The position numbers and the translations under genes are program-made. This document shows, piece by piece, positions 32,391-40,846 of a stretch of DNA of 64,000 nt. Positions within the stretch are counted from its first letter, which is position 1. Each line of letters begins with the position of its first letter. The notes below the pieces were generated by a model. It did no database searches, had not been told where the DNA came from, and was given only the letters and a program-made list of their open reading frames with translations. The stretch comes from Mesorhizobium sp. M3A.F.Ca.ET.080.04.2.1 (GTDB lineage: Bacteria > Pseudomonadota > Alphaproteobacteria > Rhizobiales > Rhizobiaceae), in assembly GCF_003952525.1 (NCBI RefSeq), contig NZ_CP034451.1, forward strand, positions 5,742,501-5,806,500, in the 5' to 3' direction.

Positions 32391-32819
32391 ATGGCCAAGC
32401 GACCGGAATCCGACTCTTTTCTGGACATGTTCAGCAGGTTCGGCCGCGACCTCAAGGTACCGAATGTCGATGTCGAGGCGATCATCAGCCATCACCGCAA
32501 GAATCTCGAAGCGCTTGAGAAATCGGTGAAAGCAGGGGCCGCCGGCGCATCTTCGATGATGTCCAGGCAGCGCGAAATGGTGCAGGAGGCGCTGCACGAG
32601 ATCGCCGATATGGCGCAAAACTACAAGGTTCCTGGCAATCCACAGGACCTGGTCGCAAGGCAGGCGGAGTTTGCCAGGAAGTCTTTCGATGCGGCGTTGA
32701 GGAATGCCGGCGAGGTGGCTGAGATGGCCAGGAAATCCGGCGCCGAATCGGTCGAGATCCTGCGCGAGCGGATCAAGGAAGCAATGGCGGAAATCCGCGC
32801 CGGCTACGACAAGAAGTAG
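32391..32819 (+). CDS. Phasin family protein
   Basis: 142-residue, highly helical, charged protein with the phasin-like pattern 'DVEAIISHHRKNLEALEKSVKAGAAGASSMMSRQREMVQEALHEIADMAQNY' and 'DLVARQAEFARKSFDAALRNAGEVAEMARKSGAESVEILRERIKEAM'. No signal peptide or membrane segment is present. Phasins coat polyhydroxyalkanoate granules or act as amphipathic coiled-coil regulators. No pha biosynthesis gene is nearby, so a role in PHA storage is assumed from the family only. Confidence 0.8.
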   Translation: MAKRPESDSFLDMFSRFGRDLKVPNVDVEAIISHHRKNLEALEKSVKAGAAGASSMMSRQREMVQEALHEIADMAQNYKVPGNPQDLVARQAEFARKSFDAALRNAGEVAEMARKSGAESVEILRERIKEAMAEIRAGYDKK

Positions 32820-32980
32820 GCTGCCCCAATTTCCTGCAGGCCTCGGGATCGCCTCTGTGTGGCGGCGTTGCCGTCGCACGACCGCAAACGTCCGTGCGGG
32901 CTAACCAAAACCCGAAGGATGAATTGACAGAGGCGGCCGGTTCGTGGACCGGGAGACGGGCAGAGCCACGGGAAGCAGGA

Positions 32981-33478
32981 ATGACGGAAGCACGGCCGAA
33001 GACGCCGCCGACCTTCGAGCAGTTGAGGACGATGGCCGGACAGGAGATCGGCGTATCGGACTGGACGACTGTCGATCAGCACCGCATCGACCAGTTTGCC
33101 GAATGCACCGGCGACCATCAGTGGATCCATGTCGATCCGGAGCGCGCGAAACGGCAGAGCCCGTTCCGGACCACCATCGCGCACGGCTATCTGACGCTGT
33201 CGATGATCGGCGCGCTGGCGCTGGAGATGGGCATCGTGCCCGAGAACACGCAGGCCGCCTTCAACTACGGCTTCGATAAGGTGCGCTTCCTGGCGCCGGT
33301 GAAGGTGGGCGCGCGCATCAGGCTGCGCACCACGCTGCTATCCATGGAAGACCGCGGACCCGGCCAGTATCTGATGAAGGCCGCCAACACCGTCGAGATC
33401 GAAGGCGAGCAGAAGCCGGCGTTGACCGCCGAAACGCTGGTCATGATGTATGAGCGCCGCAAGCGGGCAGGGACTTAG
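32981..33478 (+). CDS. MaoC family dehydratase (hot-dog fold)
   Basis: 165 residues from the ATG at 32981. The (R)-specific enoyl-CoA hydratase signature is clear: 'QFAECTGDHQWIHVDPERAKRQSPFRTTIAHGYLTLSMI', with catalytic Asp and His in 'GDHQWIHVD' and 'IAHGYL'. Later segments include 'FNYGFDKVRFLAPVKVGARIRL'. It hydrates trans-2-enoyl-CoA to (R)-3-hydroxyacyl-CoA, which can feed polyhydroxyalkanoate synthesis. The preceding phasin-like gene makes a PHA link plausible but not shown. Confidence 0.88.
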   Translation: MTEARPKTPPTFEQLRTMAGQEIGVSDWTTVDQHRIDQFAECTGDHQWIHVDPERAKRQSPFRTTIAHGYLTLSMIGALALEMGIVPENTQAAFNYGFDKVRFLAPVKVGARIRLRTTLLSMEDRGPGQYLMKAANTVEIEGEQKPALTAETLVMMYERRKRAGT

Positions 33479-33497
33479 GATCTGCTGATATTCAGGT

Positions 33498-33547
33498 GAA
33501 GCCGGTCTGCAAACGGCGTCTTCCTGCGCTTCCGGTGCTCACGCGCC
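33498..33547. repeat. Dispersed intergenic repeat, copy 2
   Basis: Begins GAAGCCGGTCTGC and shares the core CTTCCTGCGCTTCCGGTG and most flanking bases with the stretch at 14687-14760. Adjacent on the right is a GCCGGC-based hairpin (33548-33565). It lies 20 bases after the MaoC gene. Confidence 0.5.
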
Positions 33548-33670
33548 GGCCTTCGCCGGCCGAAGCCGTCACAAGTGTCTCCGCTCTATGAAGGCTACGG
33601 CCGGCGTAGAGAAACCACCATTTTCGACTCGGCCTGACCTGAACCTCACCCGATCGACAATCCGCCAACT

Positions 33671-35104
33671 CTATGCAGCTTTGCGATGAGATGCTGCCAT
33701 CGACTTTTCGAGCGTGCTGAAGATGCGCTGATCTCCGCATTGGGCGACGTTGAAACGCATGAAGCGGCCGGCGGTGTGCGACAGGCTGAAGGCATTGCCC
33801 GGAGCCAGGACGACATTGTCCGACAGGGCGTGGCGGGCGACGTCGGCGGCGTCGATGCCCTCGGGCAGGCGGCACCACAAGAACATGCCGGCTGGCTGGT
33901 CGATCCAGGGCGCGATACCTAACGCCTTAAGCCTGGCGGCGGTTTCGGCCGTGGCGCGCGCCAGCCGCGCGCGCAGCTGTTCGACATGTTTGCGGTAGCT
34001 CCCGTCCTTGAGCAGCGTCAGTATCAGATTCGCCGACAGTCGCCCGCCGCCGAACGTGGTGGCGATCTTGAGATCGATCAGCCCTTCTATCCAGTCGCGG
34101 GGTGCGGCGATGAAGCCGCAACGGATCGAAGCCGACAGTGTCTTGGAAAAAGAACCGATCTGCACGATGCGGCCGAGGCCGTCGAACGCCGCCAGGCGCG
34201 GCGCCGGCGTGTGCTCGAAATCGGCGAAGATGTCGTCCTCGATGATGGCGAGGTCCGCTTGATCGGCAAGCTTCAACAGCCGATGCGCCACGACCGGCGA
34301 CAGGACGGCGCCGGTCGGATTGTGAAGGGCGGAATTGGTGATGTAGAGGCGCGGCCGATGCTCGGTCAGCGCCTGCGCGAACAGGTCGATATCGGGCCCG
34401 GACGGCGTCATGGGAACGCCGACGACCTTGGCCCGGTGTGCACGCAGAAGCGCATGGAAGTTGAAATAGCAGGGGTCGTCGACCAGCACGGCGTCGCCCG
34501 GCTCGAGCAGGAAACGGCACAGGAGATCGATCGCCTGTGTCCCGGATTCGGTGAGCATGATCTGGTCGGGCGAAGCCTCGAGCCCATGCGCCGAAAGGCG
34601 GCGGGCGAGCAGCTGCCGCAGCGCCGGCAGGCCGAGCGGCGTGCCGTAGTCGGCAAGCGTCGCATCGTCGGCGCGCGCCGCTCCTCGCAATGCCCGGCGC
34701 AACGCGGCCTGCGGCATCCAGGAGGCCGGCAGCCAGCCGCAGCCGGGTTTCAGCATCTCGCCGCCTGCTTCAAGCGACTGGCGCGAAACCCAGAGCGGAT
34801 CGACGGCACGGTCCAGTCGCGGGCCGATCTCGGCCAGCGACAGCGGCGCGAGAGGACCGGCGGCGTAGAAGCCGGAGCCCGGCCGCGAGCGGATCGTGCC
34901 CTCGGCGGCAAGACGCTCATAGGCTTCGACCACGGTCGACTTCGACACCTGCATCATGCCGGCGAAGGCGCGGATCGAAGGCAAGCGCGCGCCAGGGGTG
35001 AGAATGCGCGCAGCAATCCGCTGCCGGATCGCTGACATGACGGTCTCGACGAGCGTTCCGCCGCCGGCATTGGGTCGGGCGTGTCCATCTGTACTTCCCT
35101 GCAT
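33671..35104 (-). CDS. MocR/PdxR-type regulator (GntR winged helix fused to aminotransferase domain)
   Basis: 477 residues. Residues about 15-80 form a GntR winged helix ('VMSAIRQRIAARILTPGARLPSIRAFAGMMQVSKSTVVEAYERLAAEGTIRSRPGSGFY'). The rest is a class I aminotransferase fold with the PLP lysine in 'RIVQIGSFSKTLSASIRCGFIAAP' and 'YITNSALHNPTGAVLS'. MocR proteins sense PLP-bound amino compounds. The gene is divergent from an EamA-type transporter with only 47 bases between the starts, a common regulator-target arrangement, so it probably controls that transporter. Confidence 0.9.
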   Translation of the reverse strand: MQGSTDGHARPNAGGGTLVETVMSAIRQRIAARILTPGARLPSIRAFAGMMQVSKSTVVEAYERLAAEGTIRSRPGSGFYAAGPLAPLSLAEIGPRLDRAVDPLWVSRQSLEAGGEMLKPGCGWLPASWMPQAALRRALRGAARADDATLADYGTPLGLPALRQLLARRLSAHGLEASPDQIMLTESGTQAIDLLCRFLLEPGDAVLVDDPCYFNFHALLRAHRAKVVGVPMTPSGPDIDLFAQALTEHRPRLYITNSALHNPTGAVLSPVVAHRLLKLADQADLAIIEDDIFADFEHTPAPRLAAFDGLGRIVQIGSFSKTLSASIRCGFIAAPRDWIEGLIDLKIATTFGGGRLSANLILTLLKDGSYRKHVEQLRARLARATAETAARLKALGIAPWIDQPAGMFLWCRLPEGIDAADVARHALSDNVVLAPGNAFSLSHTAGRFMRFNVAQCGDQRIFSTLEKSMAASHRKAA

Positions 35105-35151
35105 GCCATTACAGTTTTGCGCAATTGTACCCTATTGTCTCTGGCGGCACC

Positions 35152-36053
35152 ATGGCCAGCACCGCTACGCAAGCGCAAACGGAGCGGATCATGGACAAGA
35201 GTTTGGCGGGCTGGATCAACGGCTTCATCGGCGTGCTGATCTTCAGCGGCTCGCTGCCGGCGACGCGCGTGGCGGTGACTGATTTCGATCCGACCTTCCT
35301 GACATCGGCACGCGCGGCGATTGCCGGACTGCTTGGCATCGCCCTGCTGCTGCTGTTCCGCGAGAAACGTCCGCAGCGCGGAGACCTCATCTCGCTGGTC
35401 GTTGTCGCGCTGGGTGTGGTGGTGGGCTTTCCGCTGCTGACAGCGCTGGCGCTGAAGCACGTCACCACGGCTCATTCCATCATCTTCGTCGGCCTGCTGC
35501 CGCTGGCCACCGCGATCTTCGGCGTGCTGCGCGGCGGCGATCGTCCGCGCCCGGCCTTCTGGCTGTTTTCATGCCTCGGCAGCGCCCTGGTCGCGGGTTT
35601 TGCCCTCTCCCAAGGCGTCACCGCCTCACCGATCGGTGATGGCTTGATGCTCGCCGCCATCATCGCCTGCGGGCTGGGCTATGCGGAAGGTGCGGCACTG
35701 TCGCGCCGGCTCGGCGGCTGGCAGGTGATCTGCTGGGCGCTTGCTCTGTCGCTGCCGGTCATGCTGGCACTGAGTTTTGCGACGCTGCCGCCATCCTTCG
35801 CCGGCGTCGGGTCGGGCGCATGGATCGGTCTGGCCTATGTCTCGCTGTTCAGCATGCTGATCGGCTTCGTGTTCTGGTATCGCGGCTGGCGCAGGGCGGC
35901 ATCGCCGCCGTGGGACAATTGCAGTTGCTGCAGCCCTTCTTCGGCCTGGCGCTGGCGGCGACGCTGCTGCACGAGCAGGTCAGCCCGCTGATGGTGGTCG
36001 TCACGCTCGGCGTCGTGGCCTGCGTGTTCGGCGCCAAGAAGTTTGCGAAGTAG
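35152..36053 (+). pseudogene. EamA/DMT family transporter with one-base frameshift
   Basis: The first part (from ATG 35152) has the ten-helix DMT pattern: 'INGFIGVLIFSGSLPATRVAVTDFDPTFLTSARAAIAGLLGIALLLLF' through 'LAYVSLFSMLIGFVFWYRG'. At about 35886 the frame changes. Reading one base differently gives the expected continuation 'LAQGGIAAVGQLQLLQPFFGLALAATLLHEQVSPLMVVVTLGVVACVFGAKKFAK', ending at 36053. A missing C in GGC(C)TGG explains it. The broken frame would end at 35991 with a Cys/Arg-rich tail. It is either a recent inactivation or a sequence error. The divergent MocR gene suggests export or import of an amine or amino acid. Confidence 0.85.
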
Positions 36054-36074
36054 GGGTACTGCTGTTGTTGATGC

Positions 36075-36656
36075 TCACTGAGGCGGCTTGCCTATGTACG
36101 CTAAACCAGGACACTCGGAAGAATCGACGACCTTCTCGCGATCCTCGTAGCGCTTGACGAATTTGCGCCCCGTCCATTCAAAATCTTGACGCACGCACAC
36201 CGGATTTTCGGAAGGCTCCACCCAAGCAACTCTCATCAACCGGCTTCGCACGTAGTATTCCAAATCCAGTTGGTAGCCTCCGGGAATCCAAAAGAGTTGA
36301 CCGGTGCGCAAGTCGATCATGCGAGCCGCAATGCAAGCGTTACCGCAATTGACCAGAACAACGGAGAAGTGGCCGCCGAAATCGGCACCGTGTTTCATTG
36401 CTTCGCGAATATCCGGCTTAACTGCCTGTGCCCAAGAATCATTAGGGTGAATTTGGATGTTCTTGGCAGCCTTCTTTTGAAAAATTTTCGCCGGAAAATC
36501 CTCGAACCGCAGAGTGGATTCCTTTCCCGTCCCTGGTTCATCGGAGGTCGAGGCGCTCTGACTTGGCGCTTGGGCTCCAGTGGCAAGTCCACTGTCTTGC
36601 GCCCAGGCACTGAGCGTAGGCCACAGCAACAAAAGACAAAGTAGAAAAAGTCTCAT
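36075..36656 (-). CDS. Hypothetical exported protein
   Basis: 193 residues with a signal peptide (MRLFLLCLLLLWPTLSAWA-Q). A low-complexity Ser/Gln/Thr stretch (residues 21-50) leads to a compact domain with four cysteines ('VNCGNACIAARMIDLRTGQLFWIPGGYQLDLEYYVRSRLMRVAWVEPSENPVCVRQDFEWTGRKFVKRYED', 'SSECPGLAYIG'). The repeated aromatic and short-strand pattern suggests a beta-rich periplasmic protein. Base composition is visibly more AT-rich than its neighbours, which hints at acquisition by transfer. I do not recognise a family. Confidence 0.7.
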   Translation of the reverse strand: MRLFLLCLLLLWPTLSAWAQDSGLATGAQAPSQSASTSDEPGTGKESTLRFEDFPAKIFQKKAAKNIQIHPNDSWAQAVKPDIREAMKHGADFGGHFSVVLVNCGNACIAARMIDLRTGQLFWIPGGYQLDLEYYVRSRLMRVAWVEPSENPVCVRQDFEWTGRKFVKRYEDREKVVDSSECPGLAYIGKPPQ

Positions 36657-36782
36657 TTCCGGTCCCAGCCACGAGAATGGATGTTGTCTATCTATGCGTG
36701 CGCTTTTAGTGTAGTCAACTTAAAATTGTGTATGGGCTGACGCCGGTCGTAAAGTGATCGCGGAAAAGTTTTAATCGGATAA

Positions 36783-37826
36783 CTACCCGAACTTCGTCAC
36801 CACGCCGATGCCGATGCCTTCAAAACCGCCCATCGCCATAAGGGCTGCCGGCGCTTCCTCGAGGCTGATCCTCTTGCCGACCAACAGTTCGGGCTTCAGC
36901 TTGCCGGTGCGGATCATCTCCATCATTGCTGAATACCGATAGGCCTGCATGCCGTGGCTGCCGCGGATTTCGAGTTCGAAGGCGATCACCTTGTCCATCG
37001 GCACCTGCGGGCGAGCGTGCTCGCCGAGCATCAGCCCGACCTGAACGTGACGGCCGCGCCGGCGCAGGTTGGCGATCGAGTTGAACGAGGTGGTGGGATG
37101 GCCAAGCGCGTCCATCGACATATGCGCGCCGCCATTGGTGATCTGCTTGACCGCTTTGACCACATTGGGCGTCGTCGAGGCGTTGATCGTCGCCACCGCT
37201 CCGATCTTTCCGGCGAATTCCAGCTTCTCGTCGGTGAGGTCGATGGCGATGACATTTGCGCCCATGGCGCTGGCGATCATGATCGCCGACAGGCCGACGC
37301 CGCCGCAGCCATGCACCGCCACCCATTCTCCCGGCGTTACCCGGCCCTGATCGACGATGGCGCGGAACGAAGTGACGAAACGGCAGCCGAGACTGGCGGC
37401 GGTGGCGAACTCCATCTCGTCGGGCAGGCGCACGAGATTGGTGTCGGCATGCTCGATGCCGACATATTCGGCGTACGAGCCCCAGCCGGTGAAGCCCGGC
37501 TGGGTCTGGTGCTCGCAGACCTGATGGTTGCCCGAAGTGCATTCGAAACAACTTCCGCAGCCGACGGCGAAGGGAACGGTGACGCGGTCGCCCGCCTTCC
37601 AGCGGCTCACCTGCTTGCCGGCAGCGACGACGACGCCCGCCAGCTCATGTCCAGGAACATGCGGCAGCGTGATGCTGTCATCGTGTCCCATCCAGCCATG
37701 CCAGTCGCTGCGGCAAAGGCCGGTCGCCTCGACCTTGATGACGACGCCGTCCGCCGCCGGCTTCGGGTCGGGGACGGTCTGGATCGTCGGCACCTCGCCG
37801 AATTTCTCGTAGACGACAGCTTTCAT
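36783..37826 (-). CDS. Zinc-dependent alcohol dehydrogenase
   Basis: 347-residue MDR enzyme with both zinc sites: catalytic Cys in '[13 protein letters not shown]', His/Glu in '[10 protein letters not shown]', and the structural loop '[15 protein letters not shown]'. The NAD-binding loop is '[27 protein letters not shown]', with an Asp favouring NAD. It oxidises a primary or secondary alcohol; the substrate is not evident. No neighbouring pathway gene helps, since the next genes upstream encode a DUF4262 protein and tyrosine-catabolic MaiA. Confidence 0.88.
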   Translation of the reverse strand: MKAVVYEKFGEVPTIQTVPDPKPAADGVVIKVEATGLCRSDWHGWMGHDDSITLPHVPGHELAGVVVAAGKQVSRWKAGDRVTVPFAVGCGSCFECTSGNHQVCEHQTQPGFTGWGSYAEYVGIEHADTNLVRLPDEMEFATAASLGCRFVTSFRAIVDQGRVTPGEWVAVHGCGGVGLSAIMIASAMGANVIAIDLTDEKLEFAGKIGAVATINASTTPNVVKAVKQITNGGAHMSMDALGHPTTSFNSIANLRRRGRHVQVGLMLGEHARPQVPMDKVIAFELEIRGSHGMQAYRYSAMMEMIRTGKLKPELLVGKRISLEEAPAALMAMGGFEGIGIGVVTKFG

Positions 37827-37858
37827 GGAAGTGCTTTCATATGTTCAGTTCAACAAGT

Positions 37859-38338
37859 CTAAGTTGACGATGGGGCTTGGTCGAGAAGTGGCTGCCGCTT
37901 GCGAAACCACTCGTCGGCCTCGGCGTCCCACGGCCAGATGCCGGAGGTATTCGGATAGACGAGTTGCATGACCTGGAAATCCAGACCGTCGTAGAACCAG
38001 ATGTCCCAGCCGAAATGTTCTGGATACTGGTCCGGATGAACCGAGCCGAACTGGCACTCGAAACCGCCGCCCAGGAAACCTGACGCCCTCTGTCCGATCT
38101 GGAACCTTTCGCCGTTTCTCACCCTTCGGCAATACTCGTTGATGATACTTTGGGAAAGCTCCGGTTTCAGCCCGACGACGACCAGTTCCGGAACTTCGAA
38201 ATTGTGCTCAATCCCGACGGAGTAGGCGAAAGGCGGAAGCTCGTCTTCTTCCAGCACGCACAGAATGTGGCAGCCATACGCTTCGATATCGGCGAGCGTC
38301 TTCGCCTCCTTCGCGTCCTTGGCTTCTCTATTCCGCAT
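37859..38338 (-). CDS. DUF4262 domain-containing protein
   Basis: 159 residues matching the DUF4262 pattern ('DIEAYGCHILCVLEEDELPPFAYSVGIEHNFEVPELVVVGLKPELSQSIINEYCRRVRNGERF', 'HFGWDIWFYDGLDFQVMQLVYPNTSGIWPWDAEADEWFRKRQPLL'). No signal peptide or membrane segment. Its start overlaps the end of maiA by 11 bases. Function is unknown. It is somewhat less GC-rich than its surroundings. Confidence 0.78.
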   Translation of the reverse strand: MRNREAKDAKEAKTLADIEAYGCHILCVLEEDELPPFAYSVGIEHNFEVPELVVVGLKPELSQSIINEYCRRVRNGERFQIGQRASGFLGGGFECQFGSVHPDQYPEHFGWDIWFYDGLDFQVMQLVYPNTSGIWPWDAEADEWFRKRQPLLDQAPSST

Positions 38339-38978
38339 CGATCTGGTTCTGCGGAGCCGCCTTCTGGAAGGCGGGGAGCGCCATGCAGGCGGCGTGGATG
38401 CGCGAGATCATCGGGTAGGGCGCCATGTCGACGCCGAAGCGGGCGTTGTTGGTGACCTGCGCGGCAAGGCAGATGTCGGCCAGACCGGGCTCATCGCCAT
38501 GACAGAATGTGCCGGTCTCAGGCGACGAAGCCAGAATCTTCTCAAGCGGCTGGAACCCTTCGTTCACCCAGTGCCTGAACCAGTTGACGACATCCTCGTC
38601 GCCGGCGCCGAACAAGGTCCGCAGCGAGGTGAGCACGCGCAGATTGTTCACCGGATGGATGTCGCAGGCGATCATCTGCGCCAGCATCCTGACCCGCGCC
38701 CGGCCCAGCGCATCCTTCGGCAGCAGCGGCGGCTCGGGCGCGATCTCGTCGAGATATTCGATGATCGCCAGCGACTGCGTCAGAAGCCTGCCGTCGTCCA
38801 GAACCAGCGCCGGCACCAGTCCTTGCGGATTGACCGCGAGATAGGCCGGCTCGAGATGCTCGCCATGGCGCAAATGATGCGGCACATAGGTGTAGCTCAG
38901 CCCCTTCATCTCGAGCGCGATCCGCACCCGGTAGGAGGTCGAGGAGCGGTAGTAGTTGTGCAGGACAAGGTCGCTCAT
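38328..38978 (-). CDS. maiA: Maleylacetoacetate isomerase (zeta-class GST)
   Basis: 216 residues of the zeta glutathione S-transferase family. The glutathione-site signature 'LHNYYRSSTSYRVRIALEMKGLSY' is complete, followed by 'VNPQGLVPALVLDDGRLLTQSLAIIEYLDE'. It converts maleylacetoacetate to fumarylacetoacetate in tyrosine/homogentisate breakdown. It overlaps the upstream fumarylacetoacetate hydrolase-like gene by four bases (ATGA). That neighbour is internally deleted, so the local pair cannot complete the pathway by itself. Confidence 0.92.
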   Translation of the reverse strand: MSDLVLHNYYRSSTSYRVRIALEMKGLSYTYVPHHLRHGEHLEPAYLAVNPQGLVPALVLDDGRLLTQSLAIIEYLDEIAPEPPLLPKDALGRARVRMLAQMIACDIHPVNNLRVLTSLRTLFGAGDEDVVNWFRHWVNEGFQPLEKILASSPETGTFCHGDEPGLADICLAAQVTNNARFGVDMAPYPMISRIHAACMALPAFQKAAPQNQIDAE

Positions 38979-39271
38979 CGCTTCGGCTGCCCGATGGTCA
39001 TCTCGATCTTGCCGATGCCGTCGACACCGCCGGTGACAGGCGGGTAGGGAATCTCGACGCCGCTATCGACGACGGCGTCGGCCGGCTTGGTGAAGGAAAA
39101 GGGCGGGTCGCGCTCGTCATTGCCGGACTCGCGCGCATGAGCGGCGTAGTTGCGGCCGACGCAGAAGATGCGCCGCACAGCAAACCGCTCGGCCGAGCCG
39201 GCGACGGCAACCGAAGCCATCGCGGGCGGCGGAAGGACGAAGTCGATCATCGGCGAGCTCTGTGTTGGCAT
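38975..39271 (-). pseudogene. Fumarylacetoacetate hydrolase family protein, internally deleted
   Basis: Only 98 residues remain of a protein family of about 225-235. The N-terminal part 'FVLPPPAMASVAVAGSAERFAVRRIFCVGRNYAAHARESGNDERDPPFSFTKPADAVVDSGVEIPYPP' is a normal start for the family. It runs directly into 'VTGGVDGIGKIEMTIGQPKR', which is the normal C-terminal end. About 130 central residues, including the metal-binding Glu/Glu/Asp, are missing with the frame preserved. The start and stop, and the ATGA overlap with maiA, are intact, so it may still be translated but cannot be an active hydrolase. Confidence 0.82.
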
Positions 39272-39453
39272 GGATCTGTCCGCACATTCGGCCGATTTGG
39301 CCAGCCGGGCAAGGCATTAGCACGCGAAACCATATGACCCTGTCCTTTTGCCGGCAGGCGGCTTCGGGCGATGTACTGATTGGCAATAATCTGGCCATGG
39401 TGACGGGGCTATCCTGTGCCCGACGAAACCGAACCGGTGCCCGAACCCCAGCA

Positions 39454-40137
39454 ATGACCGCCGTCAACGATCGCGCCCGCTTCCTGATCATCGACGACCA
39501 CCCGCTGTTTCGCGAGGCGCTGCACAGCGCCGTGCAGATGGCCTATCCGGATGTCGACACGGTCGAGGCGCGTTCGATCGCCGAGGCGATCGATCTGCTG
39601 GCCGGCGCAAAACCGTTCGACCTGGCGCTGCTCGACTTGAGCATGCCCGATGTGCACGGCTTCGAAGGGCTGCTGCAACTCAGGACCCGCTATCCGCGCC
39701 TGCCGGTGGTGATCGTATCAGGCCATGAAGAACCGAAGATCATCTCCGAAGCGCTGTCTTATGGCGCCGCCGGCTTCATCCCGAAATCGGCGCGCAAGAG
39801 CGATCTCGCCGCCGCCATCCGCTCGGTGATGGACGGCGCTGTCTATGTGCCGGAAAACTACGAGGGGCAGCCGCCGGACCCCGACAGCACCGACCGCGCC
39901 GACATGGTGCAACGGCTGGCCAAGCTGACGCCGCAGCAATTGCGCGTGCTGCAGATGCTGCGCCAAGGCATGCTCAACAAGCAGATCGCCTATGAGCTGC
40001 AGGTGGACGAGACCACCGTGAAAGCCCATGTCTCGGAGATTTTGCGCAAGCTCAACGTCTACAGCCGAACGCAAGCGGTGATCGAGGTCTCGAAGCTGGA
40101 CAATGCGGAGCTGTTTCGGGATCAGGCGGGGTTTTAG
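39454..40137 (+). CDS. Response regulator with LuxR-type DNA-binding domain
   Basis: 227 residues from the ATG at 39454 (the frame is open further upstream). The receiver domain (residues about 8-125) has acidic pocket 'IIDDH', phospho-acceptor Asp61 in 'LALLDLSMPD', Ser in 'VVIVSGHEEP' and Lys in 'GFIPKSARKSD'. The NarL/LuxR helix-turn-helix is 'KLTPQQLRVLQMLRQGMLNKQIAYELQVDETTVKAHVSEILRKLNVYSRTQAVIEV'. No histidine kinase gene is adjacent, so it is an orphan with unknown signal. Confidence 0.92.
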   Translation: MTAVNDRARFLIIDDHPLFREALHSAVQMAYPDVDTVEARSIAEAIDLLAGAKPFDLALLDLSMPDVHGFEGLLQLRTRYPRLPVVIVSGHEEPKIISEALSYGAAGFIPKSARKSDLAAAIRSVMDGAVYVPENYEGQPPDPDSTDRADMVQRLAKLTPQQLRVLQMLRQGMLNKQIAYELQVDETTVKAHVSEILRKLNVYSRTQAVIEVSKLDNAELFRDQAGF

Positions 40138-40232
40138 AGGTGGTTCGAAGGTGTGATGGTACCACAATTCCCCGGTAAGTTCCGGCCAAAAAGTGCACTG
40201 TCACAGTAATTCTTATTCATTACCAATTCGAT

Positions 40233-40832
40233 TCATGACGATAACGGCTGGCTCCAGCGGTCAACAACGGATTGTCCATTCAGGTTGTGCAAAATCATCT
40301 GATGAAAAGCAGATGTATTGGCGACTACATTAAAGTACCGTTCAAATTCTTCGTCGACCTCGCTTCTAAATACATCGGCCTCCAAGATGGCATCATCGAT
40401 ATCGAGCCGGATTTTCGAAATAGACATTAAGTCTTGTATAAAGTAGTCGACAGTATCAACAAGATTGGCAAGGCAGTTTTTCAAGCAAATGTCATCAAAA
40501 TGTTCTGCGTACTCACAAAAATTTAAAGCGCAAAATGCAGCATTCTGCGCAAAGACGCAGTCTCTTCCTGGATAAACTTCGCAATCTGGGACAGATAAAG
40601 AAATATTTTTGGATGCTTCCATCACATCGGCATTTGATGGGAAAGCTGTCGAAAGTTTGTATACTATGTTCCAAATAAGTTTCTCGTCTACCAAATTTTC
40701 CTCCTTGCAGAATCGCGCATACTCAGGAGTTATCCTTGACGAGACTAGTGCACAAAATCTGTACTTATGCTCTATCGACATCAATTTGGCTTTGCCAAAA
40801 AAGTCTTCAATCTTTTGCGAAACATTCGGCAT
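40233..40832 (-). CDS. DUF416-like protein, probable immunity protein for the adjacent Rhs toxin
   Basis: 199-residue acidic, soluble, alpha-helical protein. The segments 'KYRFCALVSSRITPEYARFCKE' and 'CVFAQNAAFCALNFCEYAEH...LANLVDTVDYFIQDL' fit the pattern of the DUF416 (YjaG) family as I remember it. It begins 14 bases after the end of the Rhs toxin reading frame and on the same strand, the position where cognate immunity genes of polymorphic toxins lie. It is strikingly AT-rich compared with the rest of the window. The immunity role is inferred from position. Confidence 0.65.
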   Translation of the reverse strand: MPNVSQKIEDFFGKAKLMSIEHKYRFCALVSSRITPEYARFCKEENLVDEKLIWNIVYKLSTAFPSNADVMEASKNISLSVPDCEVYPGRDCVFAQNAAFCALNFCEYAEHFDDICLKNCLANLVDTVDYFIQDLMSISKIRLDIDDAILEADVFRSEVDEEFERYFNVVANTSAFHQMILHNLNGQSVVDRWSQPLSS

Positions 40833-40846
40833 GGATCACTACCTAC

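Noticed and set aside
31434..32879. A 481-codon minus-strand frame over the DUF445 and phasin-like genes
   Set aside because: It is an antisense shadow of two real plus-strand genes, with no ribosome-binding site or family pattern.
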